From Devosia equisanguinis (GTDB lineage Bacteria > Pseudomonadota > Alphaproteobacteria > Rhizobiales > Devosiaceae), in assembly GCA_945888565.1 (NCBI GenBank), contig CAMDAL010000079.1, positions 1 through 12,947 on the forward strand: a stretch of DNA of 12,947 bases, read 5' to 3'. Under the pieces are notes generated by a model. The model did not search any database. It worked only from the letters and a program-made list of their open reading frames with translations, and was not told the origin of the DNA. Each line of letters starts with the position of its first letter. Within the stretch, counting starts at the first letter, position 1. Shown here in pieces: positions 6,242 to 12,574 of the stretch. The position numbers and the translations under genes are program-made.

Positions 6242-6633
6242 TAGGGGTCGATACCAACGTTCTGGTTCGACTGTTCATCATTGATGAGCCCCAGAGCTCA
6301 AAATCCAAGGCATTTTTCGACGCGCGCTCGCCTGGCGACCCTGGCTACGTGTCTCTGGTGGTCATCGCTGAGACTGCATGGGTGCTGCGACGCAAGTACA
6401 AACAGGAAGCAAGGCAGATCGGCCGCGTGATTCAGTCCATACTCGACTCGGATGACTTCGTGGTGCAGGACCGACAGGTCGTGAATTGGGCGCTGGCCAA
6501 TTATTCCCAGTCGGGCATCGACTTCTCCGATCTGTTGATTGCGCGCGCTGGCGAGCTCGCCGGTGCCAACAGCACTGCAACATTCGACAAGGCGGCCGCC
6601 AAGCGCGTGCCGGGCATGGAACTTCTCGCGTGA
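6238..6633 (+). CDS. vapC: VapC-type PIN-domain toxin ribonuclease
   Basis: A 131-residue PIN-domain protein. The acidic metal-binding residues of the family are present: D5 in GVDTNVLVR, E45 in VVIAETAWVL, D95 and D98 in GIDFSDLLIA, and D117 in TATFDKAA. VapC toxins are Mg-dependent RNases, several of which cut initiator tRNA or 23S rRNA; the target here is unknown. All key residues are intact, so it is probably active and needs the VapB-like partner just upstream. It is translationally coupled to vapB by a four-base overlap, and its own TGA overlaps the GTG start of ruvB by four bases. Sampled GC is 50-60%, against 68-78% in ruvB. Confidence 0.92.
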   Translation: MIGVDTNVLVRLFIIDEPQSSKSKAFFDARSPGDPGYVSLVVIAETAWVLRRKYKQEARQIGRVIQSILDSDDFVVQDRQVVNWALANYSQSGIDFSDLLIARAGELAGANSTATFDKAAAKRVPGMELLA

Positions 6634-7673
6634 CCGATCTTACCTCTGCCAGCGCTGATCGGGATGGTCCGCTCGACGTGGCGCTCAGGCCCTCGGGGTT
6701 TGCCGATTTTGTCGGGCAGGCCGATGCGCGGGCCAATCTCGAGGTGTTCATCTCGGCGGCCAAGCAGCGGAAAGCGGCGCTGGACCATGTGCTGTTCGTC
6801 GGACCGCCGGGGCTGGGCAAGACGACGCTGGCGCAGATCGTGGCGCGGGAACTCGGGGTCGGGTTCCGGGCCACGTCGGGGCCGGTGATCGCCAAGGCGG
6901 GTGATCTCGCGGCGCTGCTCACCAACCTCGAAGACCGCGATGTGCTGTTCATCGACGAGATTCACCGGCTCAACCCGGCGGTGGAGGAAATTCTCTATCC
7001 GGCGATGGAGGACTACCAGCTCGACCTGATCATCGGCGAAGGCCCGGCGGCGCGGTCGGTGCGGATCGACCTCGCCAAGTTCACGCTGGTGGGGGCGACG
7101 ACGCGCGCCGGATTACTGACGACGCCGCTCCGCGACCGGTTCGGGATTCCGATCCGGTTGAACTTCTATACGCCCGAGGAACTGGTGAAGATCGTCGAGC
7201 GCGGCGCCCGGCTGATGGGGACGCCGATGGCGCGCGACGGGGCCATGGAAGTCGCGCGACGCTCGCGGGGGACACCGCGCATCGCCGGGCGGCTGTTGCG
7301 GCGGGTGGCGGATTTCGCGCTCTACGAGGGCGCCACGACGATCGATCGCAAGCTGGCGGACAAGGCGTTGTTGCGGCTCGACGTGGATGCGCGCGGGCTC
7401 GACATGCTCGACCGGCGCTACCTCAAGACGATCGCCGAGTTCTACAATGGCGGGCCGGTCGGGATCGAGACCATGGCCGCGGCGCTTTCGGAGCCGCGCG
7501 ACGCGATCGAGGAAATCGTCGAGCCCTACCTGCTGCAGCAGGGCTTCATCCAGCGCACGTCGCGTGGCCGCATGCTGACAGGGACTGCGTTCCAGCACCT
7601 GGGCATGGCCGTGCCGCAGGGCTTTGTGGGCCAACAGGGCAGCCTGTTCGAAGAGCCGGAGGACGACACCTGA
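6630..7673 (+). CDS. ruvB: Holliday junction branch migration helicase RuvB
   Basis: A 347-residue AAA+ ATPase that assembles as hexameric rings on DNA beside RuvA and drives branch migration. Motifs are complete: Walker A GPPGLGKT (58-65), Walker B VLFIDEIH (105-112), sensor 1 VGATTRAG (154-161), the LRDRFG box with arginine finger R170 (167-172), sensor 2 region SRGTPRIAGRLLRRVRD-like segment near 230-245, and the C-terminal winged helix with GRMLT. The frame is open upstream into vapC, but conservation starts at PLDVALRPSGFADFVGQ; the GTG at 6630 overlapping the vapC stop is the reasonable start. No strong Shine-Dalgarno is seen, so translation probably depends on coupling to vapC. Confidence 0.96.
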   Translation: MTDLTSASADRDGPLDVALRPSGFADFVGQADARANLEVFISAAKQRKAALDHVLFVGPPGLGKTTLAQIVARELGVGFRATSGPVIAKAGDLAALLTNLEDRDVLFIDEIHRLNPAVEEILYPAMEDYQLDLIIGEGPAARSVRIDLAKFTLVGATTRAGLLTTPLRDRFGIPIRLNFYTPEELVKIVERGARLMGTPMARDGAMEVARRSRGTPRIAGRLLRRVADFALYEGATTIDRKLADKALLRLDVDARGLDMLDRRYLKTIAEFYNGGPVGIETMAAALSEPRDAIEEIVEPYLLQQGFIQRTSRGRMLTGTAFQHLGMAVPQGFVGQQGSLFEEPEDDT

Positions 7674-8191
7674 TGGCCGAGCGCCGCCCAGTGCTGCGGC
7701 ACGACCGCATGGTGTGTTTCGATGATGGAACGGACCGTTTCCAGGTGCGCGCGGCGGCGATTGCCATCCGCAACGGCCGGGTGCTGGTGCAGAACATTGC
7801 CGGCGAGACGACGACGTTCCTGCCTGGCGGCCGGATAGAGCAGGGTGAGGCGAGCACCGAGACGCTGGTGCGGGAGATCGACGAAGAATTCGGCCACACG
7901 GTCGAGGTCGGCGACCTCGTCTTCTTGATGGAGTCGTTCTATCCGAGCCGGTCGCAGTCGTTTCACGAGATGTCGCTCTACTACCGCATCACCATCGGCG
8001 ACGACTGTCCCTACCACGACAGCGAGATCTGCCACCGCTGCTTCGAGGGGACGACCGAGATGGAGTATCGCTGGGTGCCGCTGCCCGAGGCGGCGCTCGA
8101 TGCCGTGCGGTTCCATCCCAGGGCGCTGCGGGGCCGGCTCGGCCAGCTGCCAACGACGACGGTGCACATCGTCGACCGGGACGTTGAATGA
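7673..8191 (+). CDS. NUDIX hydrolase
   Basis: A 172-residue NUDIX-fold protein, expected to hydrolyse a nucleoside diphosphate linked to another group using Mg2+. The box is intact: G53-x5-E59-x7-R67-E68-I69-x-E71-E72-x-G74. The substrate cannot be told; it belongs to small stand-alone NUDIX proteins rather than a clearly named class. An unusual feature is a Cys/His cluster after the core sheet, C112, H115, C120, H121 and C123, spaced C-x2-H-x4-C-x2-C, which could bind zinc. Its ATG shares one base with the ruvB stop (TGATG), and its own stop overlaps ybgC by four bases, so it is translated within the ruv-ybgC unit. No ribosome-binding site of note precedes it. Confidence 0.9.
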   Translation: MAERRPVLRHDRMVCFDDGTDRFQVRAAAIAIRNGRVLVQNIAGETTTFLPGGRIEQGEASTETLVREIDEEFGHTVEVGDLVFLMESFYPSRSQSFHEMSLYYRITIGDDCPYHDSEICHRCFEGTTEMEYRWVPLPEAALDAVRFHPRALRGRLGQLPTTTVHIVDRDVE

Positions 8192-8583
8192 CGGCGCATC
8201 GGCTCGATGTCCGGGTCTACTACGAGGACACCGACTTTTCGGGGAACGTGTACCACGCGGCCTATCTGCACTTTTTCGAGCGGGGGCGGACGGAGTTCCT
8301 GCGCGACCTCGGAGTGCATCACTCCGAACTGATCCACGACGGCATCGCGTTCGCGGTGCGGCGGATGGTGATCGACTTCGTTGCGGCGGCGCATATCGAC
8401 GATGCGCTGGTGGTGACGACGGAGGTGGCCTCGGCGACGGCGGCGCGGCTCAACCTGGTACAGGTCGTCAGCCGCGACGGCGTGGAGCTGGTGCGAGCCG
8501 AGGTGCAGGTCGTTTCGATCAAGGTCGCGGGTGGTGCCGCGCGCATGCCCAAGGCGCTGCGGGCGATGATCGTCAAAGGTTGA
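8188..8583 (+). CDS. ybgC: YbgC-type acyl-CoA thioesterase (Tol-Pal associated)
   Basis: A 131-residue hot-dog-fold thioesterase of the 4-hydroxybenzoyl-CoA thioesterase/YbgC group. The active-site block YYEDTDFSGNVYHAAYL (11-27) contains the likely catalytic D16 and conserved H23; FFERGRTEFLR follows. YbgC proteins hydrolyse acyl-CoAs, and the gene is commonly first in the tol-pal cluster, where a link to phospholipid metabolism has been proposed. Here it overlaps the NUDIX gene (ATGA) and is followed by a probable terminator, so it is transcribed with ruvB and the NUDIX gene rather than with tolQ, although its neighbour relation to tolQ is conserved. Confidence 0.94.
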   Translation: MTAHRLDVRVYYEDTDFSGNVYHAAYLHFFERGRTEFLRDLGVHHSELIHDGIAFAVRRMVIDFVAAAHIDDALVVTTEVASATAARLNLVQVVSRDGVELVRAEVQVVSIKVAGGAARMPKALRAMIVKG

Positions 8584-8601
8584 TCGGCCTCGGCAGCGAT
8601 C

Positions 8602-8617
8602 TTAACTCTTCGTTGAC
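8602..8617 (+). promoter_or_regulatory. CtrA-like half-consensus site
   Basis: TTAA (8602-8605), seven bases, then TTGAC (8613-8617) differs from the CtrA full site TTAA-N7-TTAAC at one position. It lies about 140 bases before tolQ. CtrA is the alphaproteobacterial cell-cycle regulator and Tol-Pal acts at division, so the link is plausible, but such a short motif can arise by chance. Confidence 0.25.
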
Positions 8618-8648
8618 CACAACTAAGGCAGTTCAATCTCACGCTGCC

Positions 8649-8677
8649 AAAGGTCCGGAAATCCGGGCTTTTCTCTT
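8649..8677 (+). terminator. Probable intrinsic terminator after ybgC
   Basis: AAAG and CCGG (8649-8658) pair with CCGG and CTTT (8663-8671) around an AAAT loop, with a small internal mismatch (GT against G). The hairpin is followed by a T-rich run (TTTTCTCTT). This fits a rho-independent terminator separating the ruv-ybgC unit from tolQRAB. Confidence 0.55.
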
Positions 8678-8692
8678 AAATTTGACAAATTT
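8678..8692. promoter_or_regulatory. Palindromic AT-rich element with consensus -35 before tolQ
   Basis: AAATTTGACAAATTT has two AAATTT arms around GAC and contains a perfect TTGACA (8682-8687). A good -10 at the right distance is not obvious: 8705-8711 reads CTGAACC. The placement, directly after the terminator and about 62 bases before the tolQ start codon, suggests the tol promoter with an overlapping operator; the binding protein is unknown. Confidence 0.4.
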
Positions 8693-8753
8693 GGTCCGCA
8701 TCGCCTGAACCATCAAGTTCGGTCGTCGGGGCCGGACTGAGAAGGACCCTCAC

Positions 8754-9470
8754 ATGGACCCAACGGTAGCTGGCACGGTCGCCGCGGCACCGCACGCCGA
8801 CCTTTCGATCTGGGCGCTGTTCTGGCAGGCCGACATCGTCGTCAAGAGCGTGATGGTGGGGCTGCTGGCCGCCTCGGTGTGGTGCTGGGCGATCATCGTC
8901 GACAAGTCGATGCTGTTCGGCCGGGTCAAGAGCGAGATGAACCGCTTCGAGCGGGTGTTCTGGTCCGGACAGTCGCTGGAGGAACTCTACCAGCAGATGA
9001 GCGAGCGACCCTCGCCGGGTCTCGGCAACATTTTTGTAGCGGCGATGAAGGAATGGAAGCGCAGCCACGAGCAGAACGCTTCGAGCTTCATCGGCGTGCA
9101 GGGGCGGCTCGAGAAGGTGCTCGACGTCGCCATCGCGCGGGAGAGCGAGGCGCTGGAGAAGCAACTGAGCTTCCTTGCCACGATAGGTTCGGCGGCGCCC
9201 TTCATTGGCCTTTTTGGCACGGTATGGGGCATCATGAACGCATTTACCGCCATCTCGGCCGCCGCCAGTACAAACCTGTCGGTCGTTGCCGGTCCCATAG
9301 CCGAGGCCCTGTTTGCCACGGCCATCGGCCTCGTCGCCGCCATTCCGGCGGTGATCGCCTACAACAAGCTGTCGGGTGACGCCAACAAGATGATCGGCCG
9401 GCTCGAAGGGTTCGCGGACGAGTTCTCGACGATTCTGTCGCGGCAACTGGAAGCCCGGGGTCAACGCTGA
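8754..9470 (+). CDS. tolQ: Tol-Pal motor subunit TolQ
   Basis: A 238-residue inner-membrane protein of the ExbB/TolQ/MotA class. Three membrane segments are seen: about 27-48, 139-165 and 174-202. The conserved motor stretch is GLFGTVWGIM (152-161) with T156, and LFATAIGLVAAIPAV (187-201) with T189, the threonines facing the TolR aspartate. TolQ forms a pentamer around a TolR dimer and uses proton flow to energise TolA, maintaining the outer membrane and helping constriction at division. The start ATG 8754 has AGAAGGA (8740-8746) seven bases upstream. Its TGA shares one base with the tolR ATG, indicating tight stoichiometric coupling. Confidence 0.96.
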   Translation: MDPTVAGTVAAAPHADLSIWALFWQADIVVKSVMVGLLAASVWCWAIIVDKSMLFGRVKSEMNRFERVFWSGQSLEELYQQMSERPSPGLGNIFVAAMKEWKRSHEQNASSFIGVQGRLEKVLDVAIARESEALEKQLSFLATIGSAAPFIGLFGTVWGIMNAFTAISAAASTNLSVVAGPIAEALFATAIGLVAAIPAVIAYNKLSGDANKMIGRLEGFADEFSTILSRQLEARGQR

Positions 9471-9937
9471 TGGGTATGTCGGTGGCAGGTGGCGGAGGCG
9501 GGGGGCGGCGTCGGGGACGGCGTCGTGGCGGCAACAATTCCGGGCTGATTAGCGAAATCAACGTCACCCCGATGGTCGACGTGATGCTCGTGCTGCTGAT
9601 CATCTTCATGGTGGCGGCGCCCCTAATGACGGTCGGCGTGCCGATCGACCTGCCGCAGACCGCGGCCCAGCCGATGAACACCGACCAGAATCCGGTGATC
9701 ATCTCGGTGACCAATGAGGGTGCGATCTTCCTCGGCGAGGAGCCGGTGCTGCTGGCCGACCTGCCGCAGAAGCTTGCCGACCAGGGGATCGACGCAGCCG
9801 TGACACGTGTCAATGTCCGTGGCGACCTTGCAGCCAATTATGGTTCGGTGATGCAGGTGATGGGGGCTCTGTCGGGCGCCGGCTATGCCAAGATCGGCTT
9901 GATCACCGAGCAAGCGCAACAGGCGCCGGCACCGTAG
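9470..9937 (+). CDS. tolR: Tol-Pal motor subunit TolR
   Basis: A 155-residue ExbD/TolR-family protein with a cytoplasmic Gly/Arg-rich tail (GGGGGGRRRGRRRGG), one membrane helix (about 33-52), and a periplasmic domain. The helix contains the essential proton-carrying aspartate, D37, in the motif VTPMVDVMLVLLIIFM. The periplasmic part carries VPIDLPQT and the VRGDLAANYGSVMQVMGAL segment typical of the dimeric peptidoglycan-binding domain. The basic tail, unusually glycine-rich, is common in alphaproteobacterial TolR. An alternative ATG at 9476 would remove two residues. tolA begins five bases after its stop. Confidence 0.95.
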   Translation: MGMSVAGGGGGGRRRGRRRGGNNSGLISEINVTPMVDVMLVLLIIFMVAAPLMTVGVPIDLPQTAAQPMNTDQNPVIISVTNEGAIFLGEEPVLLADLPQKLADQGIDAAVTRVNVRGDLAANYGSVMQVMGALSGAGYAKIGLITEQAQQAPAP

Positions 9938-9942
9938 CCCCG

Positions 9943-11046
9943 ATGCGCGCCGGTCTCACCGTATCGACAGCCCTGCATGCCGGCCTGATCGCGGTTGTCG
10001 CGCTCGGGCTCGGCCTCGGCCACCCGATCGAGGCGACGCCGGTGGAGTCGATCGCGGTCGACCTGGTGCCGATTTCGGATTTTTCGAACATTCGGGTTGG
10101 ATCGCTCGACAGCACGATCGTCGAGACCGAGACGCCGTCGGCCGTCGATGCTGAAACGCCGGCCGAGATCGCCCAGCCGACCGGCAATACCGAAGAAGAC
10201 CAGCCGGCGCCCGAAGATACGCCGGTACCCACCCCTGCGCCCACGGTGCAGACGGCTCCGGCCCCCGAAGCAACCGAGCCCGAGCCGGTCGAGGAGACGG
10301 CGCCCGTGCCCGTGGAACGCCCCGTGGAAGAGCCTCCTCCCGCTCCGGAACCAGAACCGGAACCCGAGCCGGTGGTAGAGCCCGATCCCCCGGCAGTGGA
10401 GACGCCGCCGCTGGCTGTGGATACCCCGGCGCCCGACCCCGCCGAAGCGGCACCCAAGCCGATCGTCAGGACCGCGGCCCTCGCTGAAAAGCGCGCTGAT
10501 TTCAAGAAGCAGCAGGAGGCGGCCAAGCAGAAGGCGGCCGCGGACGCCAAGAAGAAGGCTGACGACGAGAAGAAGAAGGCCGAGGACGCCAAGAAGGCGG
10601 CCGACAAGAAGAAGGCCGACGAACAGAAGCGCATCGAGCAGGCGAAGGCGGACCAGGCAAGGGAAGCCGACCAACTGGCGAGTATCATCAACAACGAGGA
10701 ATCGCGCGGCGCCACCACCGGCGAGGGTGGCGAGCAGACCCTCGGCCGCCAGGATGGCCGCTCGGCGACGCTCAGCCAGTCGCAGATCGACGGGCTGGTG
10801 TCGCAGATCCGCGGTTGCATCGCGGTGCCTCCGGGAGCTTCGGAGGCCGGGTCGGAGGCGCAACTGCTGTTCACCGTGGCCGGCGATGGCTCGCTGTTGG
10901 CGCAACCGCAGGTGATCAGCCTGACCAGCGACACGGTTGCCGATGCCTATGCGCGCGCCGTTACCCGTGCTGTGATGCGCTGCGGTCCGTATGCGGTCGT
11001 GGCGGGGCAGGACGTGAAAGCTACATTCCGGGCCAGGGATTTCTGA
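9943..11046 (+). CDS. tolA: Tol-Pal energy-transducing arm TolA
   Basis: A 367-residue inner-membrane protein that spans the periplasm and connects the TolQR motor to TolB/Pal. It has one N-terminal membrane helix (about 7-26) with S8 and H12 spaced as in the TolA/TonB SHLS motif. A Pro/Glu-rich extended stretch (about 64-172, with EPEPEPEP at 136-143) is followed by a Lys/Ala/Asp-rich coiled coil (about 180-245). A C-terminal domain (about 278-367) contains SQIDGLVSQIRGC and TRAVMRCGPY; C292 and C347 may form the disulfide found in TolA domain III. No clear Shine-Dalgarno is seen; re-initiation from tolR, five bases upstream, is likely. Long open frames on the opposite strand are artefacts of its biased codons. 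Confidence 0.92.
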   Translation: MRAGLTVSTALHAGLIAVVALGLGLGHPIEATPVESIAVDLVPISDFSNIRVGSLDSTIVETETPSAVDAETPAEIAQPTGNTEEDQPAPEDTPVPTPAPTVQTAPAPEATEPEPVEETAPVPVERPVEEPPPAPEPEPEPEPVVEPDPPAVETPPLAVDTPAPDPAEAAPKPIVRTAALAEKRADFKKQQEAAKQKAAADAKKKADDEKKKAEDAKKAADKKKADEQKRIEQAKADQAREADQLASIINNEESRGATTGEGGEQTLGRQDGRSATLSQSQIDGLVSQIRGCIAVPPGASEAGSEAQLLFTVAGDGSLLAQPQVISLTSDTVADAYARAVTRAVMRCGPYAVVAGQDVKATFRARDF

Positions 11047-11077
11047 TGCCCAACGACATCCAGTATGGAGACCTCAC

Positions 11078-12382
11078 ATGACCCTGTTTACCCGGCGCAA
11101 TGCGCTGAAGCTGGGGCTGGCTGGCGGTGCGCTGGCGCTTGCCACTCCCTCGCAGGCTCTCGTCGAGATCGTTGTCACCGGCGGCGATTTCACGCCGCTG
11201 CCGATCGCGATTCCCAATTTCGCCTCGTCCGATCCAGCCTTCGGGGCCGAGATCGCCGAGATCGTCCGCAACAACCTGCGGCGCTCCGGACTGTTCGTGC
11301 CGCTCGATCCCGCGTCGCTGCCGATCCGGGTGGGCGATGTGCAGAACGAGCCCGACTTCGCGTCGTGGCGCGCCGCTTCGGTCGACGCCCTGGTGATGGG
11401 TTCGGTCGAGCGCGGCGGGCAGGTGAACTCCCAGGTGCGCGTTTGGGACACCCAGGCGGCGCAGCAGGTGGTCGGCAAGTCGTACCAGACCGACGCGCAG
11501 AACTACCGCCGCATCGCCCATATCGTTTCGGACGCGATCTACGCCTCGCTGTCGGGTGGCACCGGCTATTTCGATACCCGCGTGCTCTACGTGGCGGAGT
11601 CGGGGCCCAAGGCGAACCGCGTCAAGAAGCTGGCGATCATGGACCAGGACGGCGCCAACGTGCAGTACCTGAGCTCGGGCAAGTCACTCACGTTCGGCCC
11701 GAAGATGGGCCCGACTGGCGACACCATCGCCTTCACCTCGTACGAGGACGGCAACCCGCAGGTCTACGTGGCCGGGCTGGGTGGCAACTCCAAGAAGCTG
11801 ATCCAGAACGCGCCGATGTCGTTTGCGCCGAACTTCTCGCCCGATGGCGGTACGGTGGCCTTCTCGGTATCTAACGGCGGCACCACCAACCTCTATTCGG
11901 CGACGCTGGCGGGCAACCCGACCCAGCTGACCAATGGCGCCGCGATCGACACTTCGCCGAGCTTCTCGCCCGATGGCAGCCGAATCGTGTTCGAGAGCGA
12001 TCGCGGCGGCAGCCCGCAGATCTACATCATGGGTGCGGGTGGCGGCGGGGCACAGCGCATCTCCTATGGCGAAGGCACCTATTCGACGCCGGTTTTCTCG
12101 CCGGACGGGCAACTGATCGCCTTCACGCGGCAGTCGGGCGGGCAGTTCCAGATCGGCACGATGCGGACGGATGGCTCGGGCGAGCGCATCCTCAGCTCGT
12201 CGAACGCGGTACAGGAGGGGCCGACCTGGGCACCGAACAGCCGCGTCATCATGTTCTTCCGCGATCCGGGCGGCGATGCGGGTCCGGGCCTGTGGTCGGT
12301 CGACATCTGGGGCCGCAACGAGCTGAACCTCAAGACCGAGAGCTTTGCATCGGACCCAAGCTGGTCGCCGCTCAGGGGGTAG
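11078..12382 (+). CDS. tolB: Periplasmic Tol-Pal protein TolB, with Tat-like signal
   Basis: A 434-residue periplasmic protein that interacts with Pal and is displaced by TolA. The N-terminus has TRRNALKLG (5-13), matching the twin-arginine pattern S/T-R-R-x-x-x-K, a mild hydrophobic stretch (LAGGALALA), and a cleavage site after SQA at residue 27. An N-terminal alpha/beta domain (about 30-150) precedes a six-bladed beta-propeller marked by repeats such as NFSPDGGTVAFS, SFSPDGSRIVFES, VFSPDGQLIAFT and TWAPNSRVIMFF, closing with PSWSPLRG. The ATG at 11078 lies seven bases after TGGAG and 31 bases after tolA. E. coli TolB uses Sec, so the RR motif is notable. Confidence 0.96.
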   Translation: MTLFTRRNALKLGLAGGALALATPSQALVEIVVTGGDFTPLPIAIPNFASSDPAFGAEIAEIVRNNLRRSGLFVPLDPASLPIRVGDVQNEPDFASWRAASVDALVMGSVERGGQVNSQVRVWDTQAAQQVVGKSYQTDAQNYRRIAHIVSDAIYASLSGGTGYFDTRVLYVAESGPKANRVKKLAIMDQDGANVQYLSSGKSLTFGPKMGPTGDTIAFTSYEDGNPQVYVAGLGGNSKKLIQNAPMSFAPNFSPDGGTVAFSVSNGGTTNLYSATLAGNPTQLTNGAAIDTSPSFSPDGSRIVFESDRGGSPQIYIMGAGGGGAQRISYGEGTYSTPVFSPDGQLIAFTRQSGGQFQIGTMRTDGSGERILSSSNAVQEGPTWAPNSRVIMFFRDPGGDAGPGLWSVDIWGRNELNLKTESFASDPSWSPLRG

Positions 12383-12574
12383 GTTGGTTGATTGAGCGTT
12401 CACGCCTCCGCAATACCCGTGACCATTGCAAACGCGCAACATCACGGAAAAGCCCGGATTTCGGCCATATTGGCGCCTGATTGGGGAACAATTAACCGTG
12501 CCAGACAACCCGCCCTTAAGATTAAGAGCGGTAAAAAACCGTCAGCAAATCTTAGCCTTCAGGAGACTGTCCGG
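12383..12574. other. Structured tolB-pal intergenic region
   Basis: The 192 bases hold no gene but several inverted repeats. TCACG at 12400-12404, CCGTGA at 12417-12422 and TCACGG at 12442-12447 alternate, so the middle copy can pair with either side. The larger hairpin (12417-12447) is extended by TTGC/GCAA (12426-12429 with 12436-12439). Further down are CTTAA-GA-TTAAG (12515-12526) and CGGT-A5-ACCG (12529-12541). No T-tract follows the big hairpin, so a simple terminator is unlikely. A pal promoter is expected here, but no strong -35/-10 pair was found. Confidence 0.45.
12417..12447 (+). repeat. Hairpin between tolB and pal
   Basis: CCGTGA (12417-12422) pairs with TCACGG (12442-12447) and TTGC (12426-12429) pairs with GCAA (12436-12439), a 6 + 4 bp stem with a 3-by-2 internal loop. 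An upstream TCACG at 12400-12404 can compete for the left arm. It could protect or split the tol transcript; its function is unknown. Confidence 0.5.

Noticed and set aside
6486..6629. N-terminal extension of RuvB into vapC
   Set aside because: The added 48 residues are out-of-frame vapC sequence; RuvB conservation begins after the GTG at 6630.
9883..10934. Two minus-strand frames of about 340 residues opposite tolA
   Set aside because: Low-complexity Gly/Arg/Leu/Ser strings produced by the biased codons of the Pro/Glu and Lys/Ala regions of tolA; no start signals or domains.
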